NCBI RefSeq assembly: GCF_902726645.1
Contig: NZ_CACVAO010000001.1
Location: 2,233,362 to 2,297,361 of the forward strand
Reading direction: 5' to 3'
Origin: Halobacillus ihumii
GTDB lineage: Bacteria; Bacillota; Bacilli; Bacillales; Halobacillaceae
DNA: 64,000 bases
Shown here: piece after piece, positions 1 through 9,823 of the stretch
How positions within the stretch are numbered: the first letter of the stretch is position 1
How the letters are laid out: each line of letters begins with the position of its first letter
Made by a program: the position numbers and the translations under genes
Notes under the pieces: generated by a model
What the model was told of the DNA's origin: nothing
Seen by the model: the letters and a program-made list of their open reading frames with translations, nothing else
Databases searched by the model: none

Positions 1-134
1 AGCCCCCCTTGAGATGAGATTTCCCCTTACGCCAAGTAAGTAAGATTCCTCAGAGACGATGAGGTCGATAGGTCCGAGGTGGAAGCGTGGTGACACGTGG
101 AGCTGACGGATACTAATCAATCGATGACTTAACT
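1..134 (+). rRNA. 23S ribosomal RNA, 3' end only
   Basis: The first ~134 bases match the conserved 3' terminus of bacterial 23S rRNA: the segment with GGAGCTGACGGATACTAATC followed by the terminal GACTTAAC that pairs with the 5' end of the molecule. The rest of the gene lies left of the window. The exact 3' end is placed by the ACTTAAC helix strand, so it may be off by a few bases. It sits about 80 bases before the 5S gene, the usual rrn operon order. Confidence 0.93.
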
Positions 135-216
135 ATAAGGAAAACGTACACATTAAATGTTTGATAACTTGAATGTCTTATCCAGTTTTGAAGGTTTACC
201 CTTCTTCATAAAAGTG

Positions 217-331
217 ATGTGGTGGCGACAGCGAAGAGGTCACACCTGTTCCCATGCCGAACACAGCAGTTAAGCTCTTCAGCGCCGATGGTAGTCGGGT
301 CGATCCCCGTGAGAGTAGGACGCGGCCACAT
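217..331 (+). rRNA. rrf: 5S ribosomal RNA
   Basis: A 115-base gene with the Firmicutes 5S core (GCGAAGAGGTCACACC, CCGAACACAGCAGTTAAG, GCCGATGGTAGT). The ends are set by the terminal helix: ATGTGG at 217-222 pairs with CCACAT at 326-331. It is the last gene of an rRNA operon whose 16S and most of the 23S are outside the window. No tRNA genes follow it. Confidence 0.96.
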
Positions 332-340
332 TATTATTTT

Positions 341-371
341 AAAACCGGAAGCATATGCTTCCGGTTTTTTT
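341..371 (+). terminator. rRNA operon terminator
   Basis: AAAACCGGAAGCATATGCTTCCGGTTTT forms a near-perfect inverted repeat followed by a T run, ten bases after the 5S rRNA. It is a standard rho-independent terminator closing the rrn operon. An ATG at 355 lies inside the hairpin and is therefore not a credible gene start. Confidence 0.95.
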
Positions 372-423
372 ACTATATAATAATAAAGACCCTTTATTCC
401 TGAGCAAGGAAGGTGGAATCCGA

Positions 424-1116
424 ATGGATGAGTTCGTCATATTTAATGAACATATAGAAACATTTTTTATACGCTTGTTAATCGCACTCCTATTATCAGG
501 TATTATTGGTTTTGAAAGAGAATTGAAAAATCACTCTGCGGGATTTCGTACACATATATTAGTTGGAATTGGTTCGTGTCTCATGATGCTTTTATCCTTG
601 TATGGTTTTGAACACTTTATTAACAACTATGACAATGTGCGTTTTGATCCTTCACGTATTCCCTCATATGTTATTAGCGGAATTGGATTTCTAGGCGCAG
701 GCACAATTATTGTAAATGGAATGACGATAAGGGGATTAACGACAGCTGCTTCTATTTGGACAGTTGCAGGGCTGGGTTTGGTCGTTGGTGCCGGGATGTA
801 CGATGTAGCAGTGCTTGCTACTATTTTAGTTTTACTAAGTTTAATCTTCTTAAATAATTTGGAGAAAAAGTACTTTAGCAGTTATTTTAAAAATTCTTAT
901 CTACTCATTACGGATGAACGGATAGAAACTGGTAAATTACTTGGTATCTTTGATGATGAAGGTATTGAACTGCAAAGAGTAGAGGTTGAAAATCTGAATA
1001 ATCGTACTAAAAGTATTCTCATACACATTAATAAAGGTCAGGAATTTAATGATGCTACACTAATTGAACGACTTTCAAACGTAGAAAATGTAATACAGGT
1101 CAAACAGAAAAGATGA
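424..1116 (+). CDS. MgtC/SapB family inner-membrane protein
   Basis: A 230-residue membrane protein of the MgtC/SapB family. The family motifs are visible: GIIGFERELKNHSAGFRTH near the N terminus and GIGFLGAGTIIV with RGLTTAASIWTVAGLGL in the central membrane block. Four to five hydrophobic segments are followed by a soluble C-terminal domain of about 75 residues. MgtC proteins are linked to Mg2+ limitation, membrane potential and F-ATPase control in pathogens; the role in free-living bacilli is less clear. The start at 424 is chosen because AAGGAAGGTGG lies just upstream, whereas the in-frame ATG at 355 is inside the rrn terminator. The gene is monocistronic, bounded by terminators. A TATAAT at 376-381 could be its -10, without a good -35. 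Confidence 0.85.
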   Translation: MDEFVIFNEHIETFFIRLLIALLLSGIIGFERELKNHSAGFRTHILVGIGSCLMMLLSLYGFEHFINNYDNVRFDPSRIPSYVISGIGFLGAGTIIVNGMTIRGLTTAASIWTVAGLGLVVGAGMYDVAVLATILVLLSLIFLNNLEKKYFSSYFKNSYLLITDERIETGKLLGIFDDEGIELQRVEVENLNNRTKSILIHINKGQEFNDATLIERLSNVENVIQVKQKR

Positions 1117-1118
1117 GG

Positions 1119-1149
1119 AAACTATACGACAAAATCGTATAGTTTTTTT
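1119..1149 (+). terminator. Terminator after the mgtC-like gene
   Basis: AACTATACGA at 1120-1129 pairs perfectly with TCGTATAGTT at 1135-1144 around a five-base CAAAA loop, followed by a T run to 1149. It separates the membrane protein gene from the ctsR operon. Confidence 0.93.
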
Positions 1150-1205
1150 GGTTTTAAGCTCCCTTTAATTAGGGAATGATTACAGATATAACAAAAACAT
1201 TTTAT

Positions 1206-1264
1206 TTGCGTATATGTAAAATTTAAGTATAATAAAATTATAGTCAAAGATAGTCAAAGTCAAA
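1206..1264 (+). promoter_or_regulatory. SigA-type promoter with CtsR operator for ctsR-clpC
   Basis: A -10 TATAAT lies at 1228-1233 with a weak TTGCGT -35 at 1206-1211. Immediately downstream, heptads AGTCAAA (1242-1248) and AGTCAAA (1252-1258) are separated by GAT, then a third GTCAAA at 1259-1264. The known CtsR box is a direct heptad repeat GGTCAAA-NAN-GGTCAAA, so this matches closely. The position over the transcription start fits repression of the operon by its own first gene product. The third partial heptad is an extra that may extend binding. Confidence 0.88.
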
Positions 1265-1279
1265 TGAGGAGGAGGGAAA

Positions 1280-1744
1280 ATGCGGAATATATCCGACATC
1301 ATAGAAGAGTATTTAAAGAATGTTATAGACAATAATGAGAGGAAAGCTATTGAAATCAAGCGAAGTGAAATTGCTGACCGATTTCAATGTGTGCCTTCCC
1401 AAATAAATTATGTGATTAAAACACGGTTCACTGTGGAAAAAGGGTATATAGTTGAAAGTAAGCGCGGAGGCGGAGGCTATATTCGCATCAGGCGTGTTCA
1501 ACATCGATCAGAAGCACAGATGATCGAAGAGCTTATGCATCTAATCCATCCTAAAGTTTCGCAGTCTATAGCAGTTGATATTATTGAAAGATTACTTGAA
1601 AATGACAGCATCACTGGTCGTGAAGCTCGTATGATGGTGAGTGTAATGGACCGTGAAGTTCTCGCTTTTCCCCTTCCTTTAAGGGATGAGATCCGTTCAA
1701 GAATTTTAGCGGCTATGCTGTTTACCCTTAAGTACAAAAGCTGA
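1280..1744 (+). CDS. ctsR: CtsR, class III heat-shock repressor
   Basis: 154 residues, the usual family length. The N-terminal winged helix-turn-helix ends in the glycine-rich wing RGGGG (residues 62-66), which contacts the operator. Arg28 and Arg62 occupy positions known in Bacillus as DNA-contact and phospho-arginine sites. CtsR represses clpC, clpP and clpE and is inactivated by heat and by McsB/ClpCP. The start is preceded by GAGGAGGAGGG. It is the first gene of the ctsR-mcsA-mcsB-clpC operon and lies just downstream of its own operator, so autoregulation is expected. Confidence 0.97.
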   Translation: MRNISDIIEEYLKNVIDNNERKAIEIKRSEIADRFQCVPSQINYVIKTRFTVEKGYIVESKRGGGGYIRIRRVQHRSEAQMIEELMHLIHPKVSQSIAVDIIERLLENDSITGREARMMVSVMDREVLAFPLPLRDEIRSRILAAMLFTLKYKS

Positions 1745-1764
1745 AATAGGAGGGAGAGAATGTT

Positions 1765-2313
1765 ATGGAATGTCAACGATGCCATAACCGTCCTGCCACT
1801 GTTCATTTGACACAATTATTAAATGGTGAAAAGACTGAAATCCATGTTTGTGAACAATGCGCGAAGGAAAAAGGATATATGCATGACCATGAAGAAAACT
1901 TTATATTGAACGACTTATTGACTGGACTTTTTAATTTCGAAACGAAACACTCGTTGAAGGGTCAGCAGACTAGTACCCCTTCTCCTAAGGAACAACTTAA
2001 ATGTCCTACATGCGGTCTAACATTTCAAGAATTCGCAAAAGCAGGGAAGTTTGGTTGTGCGGAATGTTATAGAACATTTGATGATAGGTTAAATCCTATT
2101 TTGAGAAGGGTTCATAGCGGTAATACGCGTCATGATGGTAAAATCCCTAGACGTGAAGGAGGCAACTTGCACCTTAAACGTCAGATGGATCAATATAAAT
2201 CTGAACTACAACGCTTAATACAACAAGAAGAGTTTGAGGAAGCTGCTAAAGTAAGGGATGAGATTCGCTCCTTAGATAGCCAACTCGATCAAAGAGGGGA
2301 GGAGGAGGACTGA
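1765..2313 (+). CDS. mcsA: McsA, zinc-finger activator of the McsB arginine kinase
   Basis: 182 residues. Two pairs of CxxC motifs are visible at the N terminus (CQRC and CEQC) and two more in the middle (CPTC and CAEC), consistent with two zinc-binding modules. A UVR-type coiled helix pair ends the protein ([20 protein letters not shown]). In Bacillus, McsA binds and stimulates McsB and delivers repressor CtsR for degradation. A strong ribosome site AGGAGGGAGAG precedes the ATG. The stop codon overlaps the mcsB ATG by one base (TGATG), indicating translational coupling. Confidence 0.96.
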   Translation: MECQRCHNRPATVHLTQLLNGEKTEIHVCEQCAKEKGYMHDHEENFILNDLLTGLFNFETKHSLKGQQTSTPSPKEQLKCPTCGLTFQEFAKAGKFGCAECYRTFDDRLNPILRRVHSGNTRHDGKIPRREGGNLHLKRQMDQYKSELQRLIQQEEFEEAAKVRDEIRSLDSQLDQRGEEED

Positions 2314-3383
2314 TGTCATTACAGCAATTTATGAATGAGGCAATTAGTCCGTGGATGAAGGAAGACGGCCCCGATAGTGATATCGTGTTAAGCAGCCGTA
2401 TACGTTTGGCACGTAACTTTTCTGATGTTCCTTTTCCGACGATTTCTTCAGAGGAACATTTGGAAAAAGTACTATCTTTTTTCCATGATGAGTTCCAGGA
2501 TCAATCCTTTCGAGATTACAAGAACTTTGAAGTTGTTAAAATGAATGAGTTACAACCGATCGAGAAAAGGGTGCTGGTAGAAAAACATTTGATCAGCCCG
2601 CACTTAACGGATAATTCTGAGCACTCAGCCTCACTGATATCTAAAAATGAACAAGTGTCAATCATGATCAACGAAGAAGATCATATACGCATCCAGTTAT
2701 ACTTCCCGGGTTTTCAGCTTGACAGGGCTCTTGAGCAGGCCTCACAGCTTGATGATTGGCTTGAGGAGAAGGTCGATTACGCTTTTGATGAGAAGCGAGG
2801 ATATTTAACTGCATGTCCGACAAATGTAGGTACTGGAATGAGAGCATCGGTGATGATGCATTTGCCTGCTCTTGCCATGACCCAGCAGATTAACCGCATG
2901 ACCCCTGCCATTAATCAGCTAGGTTTAGTCGTTCGGGGTATCTACGGGGAGGGCAGTGAGGCAGTAGGCAGTATTTTTCAAATATCCAATCAGATAACCT
3001 TGGGGAAATCCGAGGAAGATATTGTAGAAGACCTTCATAGTGTAGTAAAACAGCTGATTGACCAGGAACGAAGAGCAAGGCAAGCATTAATGCATCGCTC
3101 AGGTATTCAGCTTGAGGACCGAATTTTTCGTTCATATGGTGTTTTAAAACACAGTCGAATCATAGAGTCTAAAGAGGCTGCAAAATGTTTATCAGATCTA
3201 AGACTTGGTATTGACCTTGGTTTCATTGATCATGTACCAAAAACCATTTTAAATGAATTAATGGTTTTGACGCAGCCCGGATTCCTGCAGCAATACGCAA
3301 AAGAAACCTTATCCCCATCCGAGCGGGATGTTAGAAGAGCATCATTAATTCGAGAAAGACTTCAGTTAGAAAATAAAGAATAA
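2313..3383 (+). CDS. mcsB: McsB, protein arginine kinase
   Basis: 356 residues with the phosphagen-kinase fold adapted to phosphorylating protein arginine. Visible landmarks are SSRIRLARN at residues 27-35 (nucleotide binding), NEEDHIRIQ near 120 and [12 protein letters not shown] near 168, which contains the conserved active-site cysteine. A C-terminal RDVRRA (residues 338-343) fits the known RDxxRA phospho-arginine allosteric site. The kinase tags proteins with phospho-arginine for ClpCP degradation and inactivates CtsR. It lacks the N-terminal oligomerisation domain of animal creatine kinases, as expected for McsB. Confidence 0.97.
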   Translation: MSLQQFMNEAISPWMKEDGPDSDIVLSSRIRLARNFSDVPFPTISSEEHLEKVLSFFHDEFQDQSFRDYKNFEVVKMNELQPIEKRVLVEKHLISPHLTDNSEHSASLISKNEQVSIMINEEDHIRIQLYFPGFQLDRALEQASQLDDWLEEKVDYAFDEKRGYLTACPTNVGTGMRASVMMHLPALAMTQQINRMTPAINQLGLVVRGIYGEGSEAVGSIFQISNQITLGKSEEDIVEDLHSVVKQLIDQERRARQALMHRSGIQLEDRIFRSYGVLKHSRIIESKEAAKCLSDLRLGIDLGFIDHVPKTILNELMVLTQPGFLQQYAKETLSPSERDVRRASLIRERLQLENKE

Positions 3384-3402
3384 ATGCAAGGAGGTTGTAT
3401 CC

Positions 3403-5859
3403 ATGATGTTTGGACGTTTTACAGAACGCGCGCAAAAAGTACTTGCCTTAGCACAAGAGGAGGCCGTTCGATTAGGTCACAACAATATTGGAACAGAGCA
3501 CATTTTATTAGGATTAGTAAGTGAAGGTGAAGGGATTGCTGCTAAGTCTTTAACAGCATTAGGACTTGAAGCAAGCAAGATTCAGCAAGAGGTAGAAAAG
3601 TTAATCGGTAAGGGTGAGAAAGTATCCCAAACGATTCACTATACTCCAAGAGCTAAAAAAGTTATTGAGTTATCAATGGACGAAGCACGTAAATTAGGCC
3701 ATTCTTATGTGGGTACAGAGCACATCCTTCTTGGTCTAATTCGCGAAGGTGAAGGTGTAGCGGCTCGTGTATTAAACAACTTAGGTGTAAGTCTTAATAA
3801 GGCGCGTCAGCAAGTCCTTCAGCTGCTAGGAAATAATGAGTCAACAGGCGGGCAAAATCGCCGTGGAGGCGGTGGGGGATCCCAGTCAGCCAATGCAAAT
3901 ACCCCGACACTTGATTCTCTTGCCCGTGACTTAACAGCGATAGCTAAAGAGGGAAATATTGACCCGGTAATTGGAAGAAGCAAAGAAATAGAGCGTGTAA
4001 TTCAAGTACTAAGCCGTCGTACAAAAAATAATCCGGTACTTGTGGGTGAGCCTGGTGTAGGTAAAACAGCCATTGCTGAAGGGCTGGCTCAGCAAATCAT
4101 GAACAATGAAATTCCTGAAATCCTGCGTGATAAACGGGTTATGACTCTCGATATGGGTACAGTAGTGGCAGGGACTAAATACCGCGGTGAATTTGAAGAT
4201 CGCTTGAAAAAAGTAATGGAAGAGATTCGCCAAGCGGGAAATATCATCCTGTTCATTGATGAACTGCACACTCTAATTGGAGCAGGAGGAGCAGAAGGTG
4301 CTATCGATGCTTCAAACATTCTGAAACCTTCCCTTGCCCGTGGTGAATTGCAGTGTATCGGTGCTACAACACTTGATGAATATAAAAAGTATATTGAAAA
4401 AGATGCAGCTCTTGAACGCCGGTTCCAGCCGATTCAAGTAGATGAACCTACACTCGATGAATCTGTACAAATATTGAAAGGGCTTCGTGACCGCTATGAA
4501 GCTCACCACCGTGTAACGATTACAGATGATTCTATTGAATCAGCGGTCCGCTTTTCTGACCGTTATATTACCGATCGTTTCCTGCCGGATAAAGCGATTG
4601 ATTTAATAGATGAAGCAGCATCTAAAGTTCGTCTTCGTTCCTATACAGCACCACCTAATCTGAAAGAGCTTGAGCAAAAACTTGAAGAGGTACGAAAAGA
4701 AAAAGATGCTGCTGTACAAAGCCAGGAGTTTGAAAAGGCTGCATCCTTAAGAGACAGTGAACAGCGTCTTCGCGATGAACTTGATCAAACGAAAGATGAG
4801 TGGAAAGAGAAACAAGGTCAAGAGGACTCTGAAGTGACAGTAGAGGACATCGCTTCGATCGTATCGACATGGACGGGAGTTCCAGTTAAGAAAATGACCA
4901 AAGATGAAAGTGAACGATTACTACACTTAGAGGATACCCTTCATGACCGTATCATTGGGCAGGAAGAAGCTGTTAAGGCAATATCTAAAGCGATTCGCCG
5001 TGCTCGTGCCGGATTGAAGGATCCGAAGCGTCCAATTGGCTCCTTTATTTTCTTAGGGCCGACAGGGGTAGGGAAAACAGAGCTTGCCCGTGCCTTAGCT
5101 GAAAGCATGTTTGGTGAAGAAGATGCGATGATTCGTATTGATATGTCAGAGTATATGGAAAAACACAGCACCTCTCGTCTTGTAGGTTCCCCTCCAGGCT
5201 ATGTAGGTTTTGAAGAAGGAGGACAGTTGACAGAGAAAGTACGGAACAAGCCATACTCTGTTATCCTGCTTGATGAAGTAGAAAAAGCTCACCCAGAAGT
5301 CTTTAACATCCTTCTTCAGGTGCTTGAAGATGGACGTCTGACTGACTCTAAAGGACGTGTAGTAGATTTTCGAAACACGGTTCTGATTATGACATCAAAC
5401 GTCGGTGCACAAGAGCTTAAGAGAAATAAATACCTTGGGTTCTCAATGGATGAAGCCAACCAAGACTACAAAGATATGAAATCCAAGGTGACAGATGAAT
5501 TGAAAAAAGCATTCCGTCCAGAGTTCTTAAATAGAATCGATGAAACGATTGTTTTCCATTCTCTTGAGAGAAAACACATGAAAGACATTGTTACCCTAAT
5601 GGCGGAACAATTGAGGAAACGCTTGTTAGATCAAGAAATCGATTTTACTCTTACGGAAAAAGCTATTGAGCATATTGCTGAAGAAGGGTTCGACCCAGAG
5701 TATGGCGCAAGGCCGTTACGCCGTTCCATTCAGAAAAACGTGGAGGACTTATTATCAGAAGAGTTATTGAAAGAAAATATTCAAAAAGGCCAAAAGGTTA
5801 AAATTGACCTGAATGATAATAAAGAATTTACTGTTCACGTTCAGCAAGAAGCGAAATAA
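3403..5859 (+). CDS. clpC: ClpC, AAA+ unfoldase of the ClpCP protease
   Basis: 818 residues. Two N-terminal Clp repeats (1-145, each with a GTEHILLGL segment) are followed by a Gly-rich linker, AAA module 1 (Walker [10 protein letters not shown] near 214; Walker B ILFIDE), a UVR-like middle domain around 410-475 ([14 protein letters not shown]) that docks McsA/MecA-type adaptors, and AAA module 2 (GPTGVGKTE near 552; a VGFEEGG pore loop). It feeds phospho-arginine-tagged or adaptor-bound proteins to ClpP, which is not in this window. The start is the first of two adjacent ATGs, eight bases after AAGGAGG. Confidence 0.97.
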   Translation: MMFGRFTERAQKVLALAQEEAVRLGHNNIGTEHILLGLVSEGEGIAAKSLTALGLEASKIQQEVEKLIGKGEKVSQTIHYTPRAKKVIELSMDEARKLGHSYVGTEHILLGLIREGEGVAARVLNNLGVSLNKARQQVLQLLGNNESTGGQNRRGGGGGSQSANANTPTLDSLARDLTAIAKEGNIDPVIGRSKEIERVIQVLSRRTKNNPVLVGEPGVGKTAIAEGLAQQIMNNEIPEILRDKRVMTLDMGTVVAGTKYRGEFEDRLKKVMEEIRQAGNIILFIDELHTLIGAGGAEGAIDASNILKPSLARGELQCIGATTLDEYKKYIEKDAALERRFQPIQVDEPTLDESVQILKGLRDRYEAHHRVTITDDSIESAVRFSDRYITDRFLPDKAIDLIDEAASKVRLRSYTAPPNLKELEQKLEEVRKEKDAAVQSQEFEKAASLRDSEQRLRDELDQTKDEWKEKQGQEDSEVTVEDIASIVSTWTGVPVKKMTKDESERLLHLEDTLHDRIIGQEEAVKAISKAIRRARAGLKDPKRPIGSFIFLGPTGVGKTELARALAESMFGEEDAMIRIDMSEYMEKHSTSRLVGSPPGYVGFEEGGQLTEKVRNKPYSVILLDEVEKAHPEVFNILLQVLEDGRLTDSKGRVVDFRNTVLIMTSNVGAQELKRNKYLGFSMDEANQDYKDMKSKVTDELKKAFRPEFLNRIDETIVFHSLERKHMKDIVTLMAEQLRKRLLDQEIDFTLTEKAIEHIAEEGFDPEYGARPLRRSIQKNVEDLLSEELLKENIQKGQKVKIDLNDNKEFTVHVQQEAK

Positions 5860-5892
5860 GGACGCAAATATGAATAAAATATGAATAATTAT

Positions 5893-5924
5893 AAATCGGA
5901 AGGGGTTTGCCTTCCGATTTTTTT
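5893..5924 (+). terminator. Terminator after clpC
   Basis: AAATCGGAAG (5893-5902) pairs with CTTCCGATTT (5911-5920) and is followed by T residues to 5924. It ends the CtsR-controlled operon, so radA needs its own promoter. Confidence 0.94.
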
Positions 5925-5976
5925 CTGTATCAGCTATGCTTTTATTAAGAAGGTTTTAATATAATTGATAACTGCA

Positions 5977-6005
5977 TGAAACTTTTTCACAATGTTTATC
6001 GTATA
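5977..6005 (+). promoter_or_regulatory. Candidate ECF sigma (SigM-type) promoter for radA-disA
   Basis: TGAAAC at 5977-5982 and CGTATA at 6000-6005 are separated by 17 bases, close to the ECF sigma consensus TGAAAC-N16/17-CGTm recognised by SigM and SigW in Bacillus. A T-rich stretch follows the -35 box, which is typical. In B. subtilis radA-disA is part of the SigM regulon, so position and sequence agree. No good SigA promoter is seen in the same gap, although TATAAA at 6002-6007 overlaps the box. Confidence 0.7.
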
Positions 6006-6031
6006 AAATAGTAAGAGAGGGGAAGATTCCC

Positions 6032-7405
6032 TTGGCTAAAAGAAAGACGAAGTTCGTTTGTCAAGAATGCGGATATGAAACACCGAAGTGGATGGGGAAA
6101 TGTCCGGGTTGTCATCAGTGGAATACACTAGTTGAAGAAACTGCGATAACAGGATCCAATTCCCGTCACGTATTTCAAACCAGTACTTCATCATCTAAAC
6201 CGGAGAAAATTAATGCGATCAAGTCTGAAAAAGAGCCTCGAATGGCCACGGATATGCCTGAATTAAACCGTGTGCTTGGCGGAGGTATTGTACCGGGGTC
6301 GCTGGTTTTGATAGGTGGAGACCCGGGTATTGGAAAGTCAACATTATTACTGCAAGTGTCAGCGCAAATTGCGAATAAACAGCCTCCAGTTTTATATATA
6401 TCTGGAGAGGAGTCTTCACGCCAAACTAAACTGCGTGCAGAACGCCTGGGCGTAAAGTCAGAAGAACTTTATGTTTTATCTGAAACGAATTTACAGGATG
6501 TGTTAAATCAAATTGAGGCGATTGATCCCAAATTTGTGGTTATCGACTCTATTCAAACCATTTTTAAGGAAGACGTTACTTCAGCACCAGGGAGTGTGTC
6601 GCAAGTTCGTGAATGTACGAGTCAACTCATGAGGATAGCTAAAAGTAAAGGAATACCCATCTTTATCGTTGGCCATGTTACGAAAGAAGGCTCTATTGCT
6701 GGACCGCGGCTGCTTGAGCATATGGTTGATGCCGTCTTATATTTTGAGGGAGAAAGACATCATACTTTCCGTATTTTACGAAGTGTTAAGAACCGCTTCG
6801 GAAGCACACATGAAATGGGCATTTTTGAGATGAAAGAGAAGGGCTTAGAAGAGGTGCTGAACCCTTCTGAAATCTTTTTAGAGGAAAGGTCTCAAGGTGC
6901 AGCCGGGTCGATTGTAGTAGCCTCTATGGAAGGGACAAGGCCAGTCTTAGTGGAGATCCAGGCTCTCATATCTCCAACGTCTTATGGCAATCCAAGAAGA
7001 ATGGCAACAGGCCTTGATAATAACCGAGTACCTCTGTTAATGGCCGTCCTTGAAAAAAGAGCTGGGCTCCTGCTTCAAAACCAGGATGCTTACGTGAAAG
7101 TTGCTGGCGGTGTTAAATTAGACGAACCTGCGATCGACTTAGCTGTGGCCATCAGCATCGCCTCAAGCTTTAGAAATCAGTCTTCAAATGCTGATGATGT
7201 TGTGGTAGGAGAGGTAGGACTAACGGGTGAAATTAGAAGAGTCGCCCGCATTGAACAACGAGTGCAGGAAGCAAATAAACTTGGTTTTAAGCGTGTTATT
7301 ATTCCTAAGAAGAATTTAGATGGTTGGACACCGCCTCAGCCGATAGAAGTCATCGGTGTAAACACCGTTCAAGAAGCGATTCAAGTCACATTGGGGGAGC
7401 GGTAA
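6032..7405 (+). CDS. radA: RadA, DNA repair helicase-like ATPase
   Basis: 457 residues. An N-terminal zinc finger (Cys10, 13, 24, 27) is followed by a RecA-like ATPase (Walker [11 protein letters not shown] near 95), the RadA signature KNRFG near 253 and a C-terminal Lon-protease-like domain without a catalytic serine-lysine pair that I can identify. It promotes branch migration in recombinational repair. The start is a TTG, with GAGAGGGGAAG upstream. disA follows with no gap, matching the known functional partnership in which RadA modulates DisA. Confidence 0.96.
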   Translation: MAKRKTKFVCQECGYETPKWMGKCPGCHQWNTLVEETAITGSNSRHVFQTSTSSSKPEKINAIKSEKEPRMATDMPELNRVLGGGIVPGSLVLIGGDPGIGKSTLLLQVSAQIANKQPPVLYISGEESSRQTKLRAERLGVKSEELYVLSETNLQDVLNQIEAIDPKFVVIDSIQTIFKEDVTSAPGSVSQVRECTSQLMRIAKSKGIPIFIVGHVTKEGSIAGPRLLEHMVDAVLYFEGERHHTFRILRSVKNRFGSTHEMGIFEMKEKGLEEVLNPSEIFLEERSQGAAGSIVVASMEGTRPVLVEIQALISPTSYGNPRRMATGLDNNRVPLLMAVLEKRAGLLLQNQDAYVKVAGGVKLDEPAIDLAVAISIASSFRNQSSNADDVVVGEVGLTGEIRRVARIEQRVQEANKLGFKRVIIPKKNLDGWTPPQPIEVIGVNTVQEAIQVTLGER

Positions 7406-8479
7406 ATGGAATTACATGAGAGAAAAGATAATGGGATTGGTGAGATTCTTAAATTTGTTGCTCCTGGCACCCCGATACGTGATGGAATTGATAATGTATT
7501 ACGGGCTAAAACAGGGGGGCTTATCGTCGTTGGGTATGGAGACACTATACGAGACTTAGTGGATGGCGGTTTTCATATTCAATCACACTTTACACCTGCC
7601 CATTTATATGAGCTTGCGAAAATGGATGGAGCGTTAATTTTAAATGATGAAGGCTCAAATATCTTATTCGCTAACGCTCAATTGATGCCAAATCCTGACA
7701 TTCCCTCAACCGAAACTGGAATGCGGCATCGGACAGCTGAGCGGGTGGCGAAGCAAACAGGGCATCTAGTTATTGCTATTTCTCAAAGACGTAATGTGAT
7801 TACGCTTTATAAGGGCCCGTTAAGGTATTCTTTAAAGGATATTGGTGTGATTTTGACGAAGGCGAATCAAGCGATTCAGACACTGGAAAAATATAAGAAC
7901 GTTTTAGACCAAAGTGTAACAAACTTAGGGGCCATGGAGTTTGAAGATATGGTATCTTTCTCTGAGGTTGTGCAGGTGGTTCATCGAATTGAAATGGTCT
8001 TGAGAATTAAAACGGAAATCTTAAATTATGTGAATGAATTAGGAACAGAGGGGCGTTTGATTCAACTTCAGTTAACAGAACTTGTCTCAAATATTGAAGA
8101 GGATGCGAAATCTTTATTAAAGGATTATAGCAAACGTCCTGATTATGAACCTTATTATATTTTGCGGAAAATGCAGGAGGGAGCAAATACAGAGCTGCTC
8201 TCTGATGAGCAAGTTTTAAAGCTGCTAGGGTATCCATCTAACACGAAAATGTCAGATCCTATATGTCCTAGAGGATATCGGATATTGCAGCGAATCCCCC
8301 GCCTTCCTAACTTAATTATCGAACACTTAGTTGAACGGTTCGGGACTTTGAATGAGATTATACAAGCATCTGTAAAAGAGTTGGTGGAAGTAGATGGGGT
8401 AGGAGAAATACGTGCCACAAAAATAAGAGATGGGTTGGATAGGATTCAGGAACAGTTATTCGTTGACCGTCATATATAA
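7406..8479 (+). CDS. disA: DisA, DNA-integrity scanning diadenylate cyclase
   Basis: 357 residues, the family length. The N-terminal DAC domain carries DGA (residues 74-76) and RHR (107-109), the two motifs needed to condense two ATP into c-di-AMP. A helical spine follows, and the C terminus is a helix-hairpin-helix region ([16 protein letters not shown]) that binds branched DNA. DisA slides on DNA and falls in activity at recombination intermediates, linking damage to sporulation checkpoints. The ATG directly follows the radA stop codon and GGGGGAGCGG serves as its ribosome site. Confidence 0.97.
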   Translation: MELHERKDNGIGEILKFVAPGTPIRDGIDNVLRAKTGGLIVVGYGDTIRDLVDGGFHIQSHFTPAHLYELAKMDGALILNDEGSNILFANAQLMPNPDIPSTETGMRHRTAERVAKQTGHLVIAISQRRNVITLYKGPLRYSLKDIGVILTKANQAIQTLEKYKNVLDQSVTNLGAMEFEDMVSFSEVVQVVHRIEMVLRIKTEILNYVNELGTEGRLIQLQLTELVSNIEEDAKSLLKDYSKRPDYEPYYILRKMQEGANTELLSDEQVLKLLGYPSNTKMSDPICPRGYRILQRIPRLPNLIIEHLVERFGTLNEIIQASVKELVEVDGVGEIRATKIRDGLDRIQEQLFVDRHI

Positions 8480-8484
8480 AATAA

Positions 8485-8514
8485 TTGACAATATATTTAA
8501 ATTCATGTTAAAAT
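8485..8514 (+). promoter_or_regulatory. SigA promoter for yacL
   Basis: TTGACA (8485-8490) and TAAAAT (8509-8514) are spaced by 18 bases in the 130-base gap between disA and yacL. This is a strong vegetative promoter, suggesting yacL and perhaps ispDF can be transcribed independently of the stress promoter before radA. The roughly 110-base leader that follows is AT rich and shows no clear hairpin terminator. Confidence 0.82.
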
Positions 8515-8632
8515 ATATAGTTTATTAATTGACTATATTTGGAATTTGTGCTAGTTTAAGATCATCATTTATGTTTTTAACCGATTAATAGTAAGGAAGT
8601 TTGGTCATAATGTGATCAAGGAGGTGAACGCA

Positions 8633-9739
8633 ATGCTAAGAAGAATTGTTCAATTATTTATAGTTGTAACCGGCGGAACGATCGGCTATCTTTATATTCC
8701 TGAATTACTTTCAACGATGAACTTTTCCTGGCAAGGGTGGATTCAATCAGTAGTTGGTGCACTCGTAGGAGCACTTATCTTATTTTTACTAACGTTTTGG
8801 GTTGTCGATCATATCGTTAACTTTTTAAGATGGGTAGAGGACACCCTGGTAAGAGCCCCTGTCGCTGACCTTTTATTTGGCAGCCTTGGGTTAATTGTCG
8901 GTTTAATAATTGCTTATTTGGTCAATAACATCTTGCAAGATATTAAGATTCAGATTGTGAATCAGATTTTACCGATTTTCTTGACCTTCCTTCTCGGATA
9001 TTTCGGATTTCAAGTCGGGTTTAAGCGGAAGGACGAGTTTTTAAACTTACTTGCCATTGCGAATAGGAAAGATAAGAAGCTGGCTGAAGAAGAGCTGACA
9101 GGAGCGGAAAGTGTTGATCGTTCTATGATCCCGAAAGAGAAAATATTGGATACAAGTGTTATTATTGATGGACGAATAGCTGATATTTGCGAGACGCATT
9201 TTCTGGAGGGGACGATTGTAATTCCTCAGTTTGTATTGGAAGAATTGCAGCATATAGCAGATTCATCCGATGGTCTTAAACGTAATCGCGGACGCCGCGG
9301 ACTGGATATTTTAAATCGACTTCAAAAAGATCTGCCTGTTAAGGTGGAGATATATGAAGGCGACTTTGAAGATATTCATGAAGTGGACAGCAAGCTCGTG
9401 AAGCTGGCTAAAGTGATGGACGGGATTGTAGTTACAAATGATTTTAACCTTAATAAAGTATGTGAATTTCAAAATGTCCAAGTTCTTAATATTAATGATT
9501 TAGCAAATGCTGTTAAACCTGTCGTTCTCCCTGGAGAAGAGATGACCATCCAAATTATTAAGGATGGGAAGGAACAAAAACAGGGTATCGGCTATTTAGA
9601 TGATGGCACGATGATTGTGGTGGAAGAAGGTAAAGATTATATTGGCAGAACGATTGAAGTGATCGTGACTAGTGTCCTTCAGACTTCCGCAGGCAGGATG
9701 ATCTTTGCTAAACCAAAATCACTTGAAAAAGCTTTATAA
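8633..9739 (+). CDS. yacL: YacL, membrane-anchored PIN-TRAM domain protein
   Basis: 368 residues. Four hydrophobic segments (about 1-125) precede a PIN nuclease-like domain beginning [14 protein letters not shown] near residue 172 with acidic residues typical of metal-dependent RNases, and a C-terminal TRAM RNA-binding domain. The family is widespread next to ispD in Firmicutes; its substrate is not known to me. The start at 8633 is chosen over the in-frame GTG at 8612 because AAGGAGGTG lies exactly upstream and because MLRRIVQL is the family N terminus. Confidence 0.92.
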   Translation: MLRRIVQLFIVVTGGTIGYLYIPELLSTMNFSWQGWIQSVVGALVGALILFLLTFWVVDHIVNFLRWVEDTLVRAPVADLLFGSLGLIVGLIIAYLVNNILQDIKIQIVNQILPIFLTFLLGYFGFQVGFKRKDEFLNLLAIANRKDKKLAEEELTGAESVDRSMIPKEKILDTSVIIDGRIADICETHFLEGTIVIPQFVLEELQHIADSSDGLKRNRGRRGLDILNRLQKDLPVKVEIYEGDFEDIHEVDSKLVKLAKVMDGIVVTNDFNLNKVCEFQNVQVLNINDLANAVKPVVLPGEEMTIQIIKDGKEQKQGIGYLDDGTMIVVEEGKDYIGRTIEVIVTSVLQTSAGRMIFAKPKSLEKAL

Positions 9740-9765
9740 AAACGGTATAAACAAATAGAGAAAAA

Positions 9766-9800
9766 CAAAAGTGATAACTGTGTGTTATCGCTTTTGTTGT
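9766..9800 (+). terminator. Hairpin between yacL and ispDF, possible weak terminator
   Basis: CAAAAGTGATAAC (9766-9778) pairs with GTTATCGCTTTTG (9784-9796), 13 pairs including one G-T, around a five-base loop. The following sequence is only partly T rich (TTGTTTAAT), so termination is likely incomplete, or the stem may be an RNA processing site. Confidence 0.55.
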
Positions 9801-9823
9801 TTAATACTGCTAGGATGGTAAAT

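Noticed and set aside
355..423. N-terminal extension of the MgtC-like protein starting at 355
   Set aside because: The ATG lies inside the rrn terminator hairpin and has no ribosome site; the start at 424 has one.
1..423. tRNA genes next to the rRNA operon
   Set aside because: No cloverleaf or CCA-ended gene is seen between 5S rRNA and the MgtC-like gene.
9782..9823. Longer N terminus of IspD
   Set aside because: It would begin inside the hairpin after yacL and does not match the family N terminus.
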